A stretch of 64,000 nucleotides of DNA from Lacicoccus qingdaonensis (GTDB taxonomy: Bacteria; Bacillota; Bacilli; Staphylococcales; Salinicoccaceae), in the NCBI RefSeq assembly GCF_900101075.1, contig NZ_FNFY01000005.1, forward strand, positions 1-64,000, in the 5' to 3' direction. This document shows positions 58,671 to 64,000 of the stretch, piece by piece. The notes under the pieces were generated by a model. That model did not search any database. It saw only the letters and a program-made list of their open reading frames with translations, and was not told the DNA's origin. The first letter of the stretch is position 1; every line of letters starts with the position of its first letter. A program made the position numbers and the translations under genes.

Positions 58671-59417
58671 CTACTTGAAGAACGCCGGCAGTTCCGCCGC
58701 AGGCAGGTGTATGCCTACGAAAAAGTCGCCGAACACCCCGTAGCGTGCAGATGTTTCGTCAAATCTCATCTCATAAATGATTTTCTTGAATTCAAGCATA
58801 TCATCTGAGAACAAAGTGACTGCCCATTCATATTCATCCAGTCCCTGTGAACCTGTGATGAACTGTTTTACCTTACCTGCATACTGGCGGCCGATCATGC
58901 CGTGATCTCTCATCAGCCTTTTTCTGTCTTCAATTGGAAGCATATACCAGTTATCATCCAGATCACGTTTCTTATCCATCGGATAGAAACAGATGTACTT
59001 GGATTTTGGTACTTCAGGGTAAAGACGTCCTTTAATATAAGGGTTCTCGTATGGGTCTTCATCTGAATCTTTGGCCAGGTAACTGCTCATTTCCACTACT
59101 GAAACGTATGAGTAGGACGGAATCAGAAAATCACTGATACCGAGTTTGTTGAATTCAAGTTCCAGCTTGTTCAGCTCATCGACAGTCGGACGCAGCATCC
59201 AAAGAATCAGGTCTGCCTTCTGTCCGGTGATATTGTAAAATGAATAGCTGCCTTCTTTATTTTTATGAACTTCTTCCTGACGTTCCAGAAATGATTGTAA
59301 TTCCCCAATCAGCTGGTCTTTCTCCGAATCTTCGAGTAATCTCAGAGATGTCCAGTCAACATTATATAATAAATGCAGACTCCACCATCCATCTAATGTT
59401 GAAACAGCTTCGCTCAT
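58671..59417 (-). CDS. hemQ: HemQ (ChdC), coproheme decarboxylase
   Basis: The 248-residue protein of the chlorite dismutase superfamily is of the Firmicutes HemQ type. The catalytic tyrosine is in [11 protein letters not shown] near residue 145 and the axial haem histidine in [15 protein letters not shown] near 170. It converts coproheme to protohaem b in the last step of the coproporphyrin-dependent pathway. Older annotation as chlorite dismutase would be wrong: the arginine typical of true chlorite dismutases is not apparent. It is divergent from pta, as in Staphylococcus. Confidence 0.95.
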   Translation of the reverse strand: MSEAVSTLDGWWSLHLLYNVDWTSLRLLEDSEKDQLIGELQSFLERQEEVHKNKEGSYSFYNITGQKADLILWMLRPTVDELNKLELEFNKLGISDFLIPSYSYVSVVEMSSYLAKDSDEDPYENPYIKGRLYPEVPKSKYICFYPMDKKRDLDDNWYMLPIEDRKRLMRDHGMIGRQYAGKVKQFITGSQGLDEYEWAVTLFSDDMLEFKKIIYEMRFDETSARYGVFGDFFVGIHLPAAELPAFFK

Positions 59418-59465
59418 CTTAAAAAACCTCTCTTTTTATTGTTATCATATCTATATTACTCTATC

Positions 59466-59479
59466 TGAAAACGTTTTAA
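59466..59479 (+). promoter_or_regulatory. CcpA cre site upstream of the pta promoter
   Basis: TGAAAACGTTTTAA matches the cre core. The pta -10 box TATAAT is at 59515-59520, so the transcript start is near 59527 and the cre centre is near -54. In B. subtilis, cre sites in this position upstream of pta and ackA make CcpA an activator. Confidence 0.65.
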
Positions 59480-59514
59480 AAGGATTTAGGGATGAAATCA
59501 TGTGACAGAAAAGG

Positions 59515-59520
59515 TATAAT
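59515..59520 (+). promoter_or_regulatory. -10 box of the pta promoter
   Basis: TATAAT is 33 bp before the pta start. The -35 region 17 bp upstream (ATGAAA) is poor, which suits a promoter that depends on an activator. Confidence 0.6.
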
Positions 59521-59553
59521 TATTTCGTACATAGGTTTTTCAAGGAGGAAACT

Positions 59554-60546
59554 ATGAGTCAATTTTTAGATAAACTAAAAGCGAACTTGGATGGAAAAAA
59601 TGTAAGAGTAGTTTTTCCTGAAGGTGTCGACCTTCGAATTTTGACAGCTGCGATTGAATTGAACAAAACATCTTATGTTCATCCTATTGTTTTAGGCAAT
59701 GAAAATGAAATTATAGAACTGGCTGAAAAAGAGTCTTTGGATATGGGTGATCTGGAGATTATAAATCCTGCCGACTGTAAAGATAAAGAAGAGCTGGTAG
59801 ATGCTTTTGTTGAAAGAAGAAACGGCAAAGTCACAAAAGATCAGGCAGAAGAAATTTTGAACGATGTGAATTACTTTGGCACCATGCTTGTCTATGCCAA
59901 CAAAGCAGACGGTCTTGTTTCTGGTGCGATGCATTCCACACCGAATACCGTCCGTCCGGCATTGCAGATCATTAAGACAAAGCCGGGTGTATCCCGCACA
60001 AGCGGAATATTCTTCATGCTCCGTGAAGATGAGCTTTACGTAATGGGTGACTGTGCCATCAACCCGGTATTGAATGCTGAAGAGCTTGCAGAAGTCGCGG
60101 TGGAAACTGCCAGGACGGCCCAAAGTTTCCATGTGGATCCTGTTGTTGCACTGCTCAGCTTCTCGACGCATGGATCTGCAAAAACTGAAGAGACGGAACG
60201 GGTAAGAACTGCGGCGCAGCATGCCAAAGATAAATTGCCTGAAGTGCCGATTGACGGGGAGTTCCAATTTGATGCGGCATTTGTCCCGAGTGTAGCAGAG
60301 AAAAAAGCACCGGATTCAGAAATAAAAGGAAATGCGAATGTCTTTATTTTCCCTACTTTGGAAGCGGGGAACATCGGTTACAAGATTGCACAGAGACTCG
60401 GCGGATTTGAAGCATACGGACCGATTCTCCAGGGACTCAACCAGCCGGTAAATGACCTGTCACGCGGTTGTACAACAGACGAAGTCTTTAACCTGGCATT
60501 ATTTACAGCTACCCAGGCACTCGCCACAAAAGCGGAACATGAATAA
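59554..60546 (+). CDS. pta: Phosphate acetyltransferase
   Basis: The 330-residue enzyme interconverts acetyl-CoA and acetyl phosphate in overflow metabolism. Landmarks are VRVVFPEGVDLRILTAA near residue 17, GLVSGAMHSTPNTVRPALQ near 125 and NVFIFPTLEAGNIGYKIAQRLGG near 263. It is the short Firmicutes form without N-terminal regulatory domains. AAGGAGG precedes ATG. It overlaps lipL by 8 bp. Confidence 0.96.
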   Translation: MSQFLDKLKANLDGKNVRVVFPEGVDLRILTAAIELNKTSYVHPIVLGNENEIIELAEKESLDMGDLEIINPADCKDKEELVDAFVERRNGKVTKDQAEEILNDVNYFGTMLVYANKADGLVSGAMHSTPNTVRPALQIIKTKPGVSRTSGIFFMLREDELYVMGDCAINPVLNAEELAEVAVETARTAQSFHVDPVVALLSFSTHGSAKTEETERVRTAAQHAKDKLPEVPIDGEFQFDAAFVPSVAEKKAPDSEIKGNANVFIFPTLEAGNIGYKIAQRLGGFEAYGPILQGLNQPVNDLSRGCTTDEVFNLALFTATQALATKAEHE

Positions 60547-61372
60547 ATTATTCAACGAACAATGGGATTATATACCGGCATCAGAGACCGCTCATCCTTA
60601 TCATTCATTTGCGATTGATGATGTCTTACAGGAAATAGCGGGCGGGGATGAATCGCTCAAGTTTCGTGCCTGGGTACATGATCCGTTTGTCATATTGGGA
60701 CTGCATGATGCGAGACTGCCGCATCTGGAAGACGGACTTTCTTATTTATCCTCGATCGGCTATGACTATATTGTCAGAAACAGCGGAGGACTCGGGGTTG
60801 TCCTGGATGACGGCATCTTGAACATTTCTCTGATCATGGAAAGGGACAAGGCGCCTCTGATCGATGAAGGCTATGATCTGATGCTCGATCTGGTGGATGC
60901 TGCACTTGACGGCGCGGATGTCAAAGCGTATGAGATCCACGGCAGTTACTGTCCTGGAAGCTATGATCTGAGCATAGACGGCAAAAAGTTTGCCGGCGTT
61001 TCCCAGAGACGCATTAAAAACGGCGTGGCCGTACAGATTTATCTGTCGGTTTCCGGTTCAGGCGCCGACCGTGCAGAAATTATGAAAGAGTTTTACCGTC
61101 ATGCCAAAAAAGACGCTGAAACGAAGTTTGATTATCCTTTGATCCAGCCTGAAGTGATGGCATCACTGAACGAATTACTGGATAAAAACTGGACGGTTGA
61201 AGATATTCTCAACAAGTTTTTGAATGTACTGGATATCGATCCTGAAAATACTTATCATCTGCAGCCAGAATACGCAGACAAATATGAGCAGTATATTCAG
61301 CGTATGATCAAACGCAATGAAAAAATCCGGGCCAATAAAGACCTGGATATATTTTCACACAACAGCCAGTGA
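60539..61372 (+). CDS. lipL: Octanoyl-[GcvH]:protein N-octanoyltransferase LipL
   Basis: The 277-residue member of the BPL/LplA/LipB fold has the catalytic cysteine in YEIHGSYCPGSYDLSIDGKKFAGVSQRR near residue 140 and lacks an ATP-binding lipoate ligase GKK-type layout. Adjacent position after hemQ-pta is the same as B. subtilis ywfL (lipL). LipL moves octanoyl from GcvH to E2 subunits such as that of pyruvate dehydrogenase. Start at ATG 60539 lies inside pta. Annotation as lipoate-protein ligase A would be a family-level error. Confidence 0.88.
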   Translation: MNKLFNEQWDYIPASETAHPYHSFAIDDVLQEIAGGDESLKFRAWVHDPFVILGLHDARLPHLEDGLSYLSSIGYDYIVRNSGGLGVVLDDGILNISLIMERDKAPLIDEGYDLMLDLVDAALDGADVKAYEIHGSYCPGSYDLSIDGKKFAGVSQRRIKNGVAVQIYLSVSGSGADRAEIMKEFYRHAKKDAETKFDYPLIQPEVMASLNELLDKNWTVEDILNKFLNVLDIDPENTYHLQPEYADKYEQYIQRMIKRNEKIRANKDLDIFSHNSQ

Positions 61373-61390
61373 CGCCCGTCACTGGTTTTT
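61366..61390 (+). terminator. Terminator of pta-lipL
   Basis: CCAGTGAC at 61366-61373 pairs with GTCACTGG at 61378-61385 over GCCC, then TTTTT. The left arm contains the lipL stop codon. Confidence 0.9.
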
Positions 61391-61418
61391 ATAATTGGAT
61401 TTGAAAGGAGAGGGTGTT

Positions 61419-62597
61419 TTGTCCAAGAGCAGACACAAAGGAAAAATATGGACACGTGAATTTACTATCATATTCATATTTCATTTTATAGTGATGTTTT
61501 CCATGTATTCGACCCTTGTGACCGTCGGGAACGTCTCCATCGAAAAATATGGAGCAGCACCCGGCATTGCAGGTTTTGTCGCAAGTATATTCATCGTCGG
61601 CGTTCTGATCGGACGGGCACTGTCGGGATACCAGATCAATAATATCGGTGCCCGGAAAATAATGTACATGGGTACACTGCTGTTCTTCATCACTTATATT
61701 TTATACTTCATAGATGGCGGACTTTACTTTTTAATCGCCGTCCGGCTGTTGAACGGTCTCGCAACAGGAATCATCAGTACAGCTTTAAATACACTGGCAA
61801 CCATATCAGTGCCGCCGGAGAGGCGCGGTGAGGGCATCAGCCATTTCAGTCTGAGCATGGTGCTGGGTTCAGCCGTCGGTCCTTTTCTGTCGTTCTTGCT
61901 GCTGGAGCATATCAGTTTCAATACGATGCTGATCTATATCGGTATTATCGTTCTCGCCATTTCTTTCATGCTGCCGTTCATTAAGATAAACAACACGGTC
62001 AGAGACAAAGGGGCTCACAGAGCGAAATTCGTCATGATCGACAGGGAAGTGCTGTCGATGGGTACAGTGGTACTGTTCATGGGCATCGCCTATTCTGCAG
62101 TATTATCATTTTTGAACCTGTATGCGATAGAAATAGATCTGGTGACGGCAGCCAGCATGTTTTTCCTGGTTTACTCTGCAGCAATCCTGCTGACGAGACC
62201 GGTCACAGGAAAAATACTCGACACTTTCGGTGCCAACGTCATCCAGTATCCGGCGTTTATTATCATGGCTGTCGGATTTTTCATATTGGGAATGGCTGAA
62301 GCAGGTATTGTGCTGCTGCTTTCAGGCTTCCTGATCGGCCTCGGGTTCGGCAACTTCCAATCCGTCGCCCAGGCGGTCTGTGTAAATATCGCGAAGAAAG
62401 AAAACGTTGGACTCGCAACATCCACCTTTTTCATAATGCTCGAAATCGGTCTCGGCTTCGGTCCGTTTTTCCTCGGTATGCTCGTCCCTGCCGTCGGCTA
62501 CGACGGGTTGTACCAGCTGCTGGTATTATCAATATTTACCGCCCTGGTCATATATCACTTTGTTTACGGCAGATCTGAGAAAAAACCGGAAATTTAG
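61419..62597 (+). CDS. MFS transporter, drug-efflux-like
   Basis: The 392-residue protein has twelve predicted membrane helices. The A-motif region between helices 2 and 3 is GRALSGYQINNIGARKIM near residue 64, and helix 5 has GSAVGPFLSFLLLE, resembling the antiporter C-motif. Start is TTG at 61419 (MSKSRHKGKIWTREF), because AAAGGAGAGG is 8 bp upstream; TTG at 61395 would place this site in the coding sequence. The substrate is unknown. It resembles efflux proteins annotated as staphylopine-like or drug MFS only at family level. Confidence 0.85.
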   Translation: MSKSRHKGKIWTREFTIIFIFHFIVMFSMYSTLVTVGNVSIEKYGAAPGIAGFVASIFIVGVLIGRALSGYQINNIGARKIMYMGTLLFFITYILYFIDGGLYFLIAVRLLNGLATGIISTALNTLATISVPPERRGEGISHFSLSMVLGSAVGPFLSFLLLEHISFNTMLIYIGIIVLAISFMLPFIKINNTVRDKGAHRAKFVMIDREVLSMGTVVLFMGIAYSAVLSFLNLYAIEIDLVTAASMFFLVYSAAILLTRPVTGKILDTFGANVIQYPAFIIMAVGFFILGMAEAGIVLLLSGFLIGLGFGNFQSVAQAVCVNIAKKENVGLATSTFFIMLEIGLGFGPFFLGMLVPAVGYDGLYQLLVLSIFTALVIYHFVYGRSEKKPEI

Positions 62598-62651
62598 TTT
62601 AAACCCCTGTGCAAGATGGGAATTGATACCGTACGAGGGGGGTTATGATGC

Positions 62652-62855
62652 ATGGATAACAGAAATGATGAGCATAGACGGATGACAACACGCGAAGAAG
62701 AGCAGGAACTGGAAAAGAAAAAGAAAGTGAAAAAAGATGAATTTGAAGAGCAGGTACCTCCTGACCAGCCGCCGGATGAAGAAGTTAAAAAAGATTTCGA
62801 ACAGGAAAAAGAAGTGAGAAAGCAAAAAAGCGATAAAAAATCTTCCAATGAATAG
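62652..62855 (+). CDS. Small highly charged protein of unknown function
   Basis: The 67-residue product (MDNRNDEHRRMTTREEEQ...) is almost wholly Glu, Lys, Asp, Arg and Gln, with a central Pro-rich link (QVPPDQPPDEE). It is predicted to be helical or disordered, with no membrane segment. GAGGGGGG lies about 10 bp before ATG and a strong terminator follows, which supports it as a real gene. I do not recognise a family. Confidence 0.6.
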   Translation: MDNRNDEHRRMTTREEEQELEKKKKVKKDEFEEQVPPDQPPDEEVKKDFEQEKEVRKQKSDKKSSNE

Positions 62856-62866
62856 ATATGACCGGA

Positions 62867-62905
62867 TATACGGCAGATGATGGATTCATCTGCCGTATAT
62901 TTCTG
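62867..62905 (+). terminator. Terminator after the charged small protein gene
   Basis: TATACGGCAGATGA at 62867-62880 pairs with TCATCTGCCGTATA at 62886-62899, then TTTCTGT. Confidence 0.85.
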
Positions 62906-62991
62906 TGTATGATTGTTATACAGGCCGGTGTTTTGTACTTGATAACAGCACTTATGATAATATGGAATTGAGAGTGGAGGGGGCATGATTT

Positions 62992-64000
62992 ATGTTAACT
63001 GAATCACCATATTCAAAAAAACAGCTTGTGGAAGAAAAGGTCTTCAAAGACCCTGTGCACCGGTATGTCCATGTACGGGACCAGTTGATATGGGACTTGA
63101 TAAAGACAAGAGAATTTCAGCGCCTCCGCAGGATAAAACAGCTGGGTACATTGTATTTGGCTTTTCATTCCGCAGAACATACACGTTTCAACCATTCGCT
63201 CGGCGTGTATGAAATTGTGAGACGCATGACGGAAAACTTCAAGGATCATGATGAGTGGGAAGAAGATGACCGGCTGCTCGCACTTGCTTCAGCTCTTCTG
63301 CATGACCTCGGCCACGGGCCGTTCTCCCATTGTTTCGAGAAGATTTTTCATACCGATCACGAAGAGTACACCCGTAAAATAATACTCGGGGACACCGATG
63401 TCAATGCGGTTCTGAAACGTGTCAGTCCTGATTTCCCTCTGCAGGTGGCACAGGTGATCGATCAGACACATGAGAATAAGCTTGTCATCAGTATGATATC
63501 CAGCCAGATAGATGCGGATCGTATGGATTATCTTCAGCGGGACTCCTACTATACAGGTGTCAGCTACGGCCGATTCGATATGGAGCGGATACTGCGTGTC
63601 ATGCGGCCGACGAAAGAAGAAGTCATCATAAAAGAAAGCGGCATGCATGCCGTGGAAGATTACTTGATGAGCCGTTATCAGATGTACTGGCAGGTCTATT
63701 TCCACCCGGTGTCAAGAGGCGGGGAAGTGCTGTTGAACCTGGCTTTGAAACGGGCGAAATATTTGCACGAAAATGGCCATACATTTAAACAGGCGCCAAA
63801 ATATTTCATCCCTTTCTTCGAAGAGGATGTTACAGTCCATGATTACCTGAGGCTGGATGAAATGGTGGTCAATTTCTATCTTCAGGAATGGATTCATGAA
63901 GATGATGAAATCCTGTCGGACCTTGCGAACCGTTTTGTCAACCGTGAACTTTTCAAGTATCTGCCGTTTGACGGTTCCTATATAACTAAAAGTGAATTGG
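62992..64000 (+). CDS. HD-domain phosphohydrolase, YwfO/dGTPase-like (3' end outside window)
   Basis: The frame from ATG 62992 is open to the right edge, giving 336 residues (MLTESPYSKKQLVEEKVFKDPVHRYVHV). The HD metal site consists of the His in HTRFNHSLGVYE near residue 65, LLHDLGHGPFSH near 101 and the Asp in SSQIDADRMDYLQRDS near 180. This is the arrangement of the YwfO/SAMHD1-like triphosphohydrolases; B. subtilis and Enterococcus relatives hydrolyse dNTPs. TGGAGGGGG lies 10 bp before ATG. It was missed by a stop-bounded search because no stop is in the window. Confidence 0.9.
   Translation, partial: MLTESPYSKKQLVEEKVFKDPVHRYVHVRDQLIWDLIKTREFQRLRRIKQLGTLYLAFHSAEHTRFNHSLGVYEIVRRMTENFKDHDEWEEDDRLLALASALLHDLGHGPFSHCFEKIFHTDHEEYTRKIILGDTDVNAVLKRVSPDFPLQVAQVIDQTHENKLVISMISSQIDADRMDYLQRDSYYTGVSYGRFDMERILRVMRPTKEEVIIKESGMHAVEDYLMSRYQMYWQVYFHPVSRGGEVLLNLALKRAKYLHENGHTFKQAPKYFIPFFEEDVTVHDYLRLDEMVVNFYLQEWIHEDDEILSDLANRFVNRELFKYLPFDGSYITKSEL

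Noticed and set aside
58671-59417. Chlorite dismutase
   Set aside because: Sequence motifs, length and position next to pta are those of HemQ, the coproheme decarboxylase of Gram-positive bacteria.
60539-61372. ATP-dependent lipoate-protein ligase LplA
   Set aside because: The cysteine motif GSYCPGSYD and the pta neighbourhood fit LipL, the GcvH-dependent octanoyltransferase.
62602-62644. Hairpin AACCCC/GGGGTT hiding the ribosome binding site of the charged 67-residue protein
   Set aside because: Only 6 bp with a loop over 30 nt and no inner helix; too weak to report as regulation.

Overview
The window looks like a chromosome segment of a Gram-positive coccus of the family Staphylococcaceae, outside Staphylococcus itself. 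The reasons are the gene order (ctsR-mcsA-mcsB-clpC-radA-ispDF-gltX-cysES-mrnC-rlmB-rae1-sigH-rpmG-secE-nusG-rplKAJL-rpoBC-rpsLG-fusA-tuf, then amidohydrolase-kbl-tdh, folE2/bshB2/pdxK/ung and hemQ-pta-lipL) and RpoB/RpoC proteins that read very close to those of S. aureus. Base composition by eye is in the mid-40s percent GC, above Staphylococcus, which points to a Salinicoccus- or Jeotgalicoccus-like genus. That genus assignment is inference.

Layout. 1-9.6 kb is accessory and variable: the right end of an IS110-type element, a lipid headgroup pair (CDP-alcohol phosphatidyltransferase plus CdsA-like protein), small membrane proteins, a luciferase-like oxidoreductase, a SRPBCC protein, a tandem array of 41-bp hairpin repeats, a NERD-domain gene with a suspicious 5' end, a YfmJ-like reductase, a guanidine-I riboswitch controlling an SMR exporter pair, and a NupC nucleoside transporter with a cre site. 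9.7-14.3 kb is the CtsR heat-shock operon. 14.4-23.4 kb holds radA, a PIN-TRAM protein, isoprenoid genes, gltX and a cysteine T-box operon (cysE-cysS-mrnC-rlmB-rae1). 23.4-40.5 kb is the sigH/secE/nusG and ribosomal protein/RNA polymerase/elongation factor block, with several leader hairpins, an L10 leader and two matching L1-type mRNA motifs. 40.6-45.1 kb is a Bce-type antimicrobial peptide sensing and resistance module (response regulator, kinase, ABC ATPase, permease).

45.2-51.1 kb faces threonine/glycine and acylated amino acid catabolism: three overlapping tandem M20 amidohydrolases diverge from kbl-tdh. 51-57.5 kb holds two HAD phosphatases, tadA, folE2, bacillithiol deacetylase bshB2 with yojF, pdxK, ung and two small conserved genes. 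57.6-64 kb has a ferredoxin, two homologous tiny cationic peptide genes too short for usual gene calling, hemQ (coproporphyrin-dependent haem synthesis), pta with a CcpA activation-type site, lipL, an MFS transporter, a charged 67-residue protein and a truncated HD phosphohydrolase running off the right edge.

No rRNA, tRNA, CRISPR array, prophage or replication origin was seen. The most interesting unexplained items are the paired 27/30-residue peptides near 58.3-58.6 kb, the 41-bp hairpin array at 4.66-4.86 kb, the NERD gene frame conflict at 5.02-5.08 kb, the hairpin that buries the sigH ribosome binding site, and the long dyad at 42.28 kb that looks like both a terminator and a BceR-type operator.
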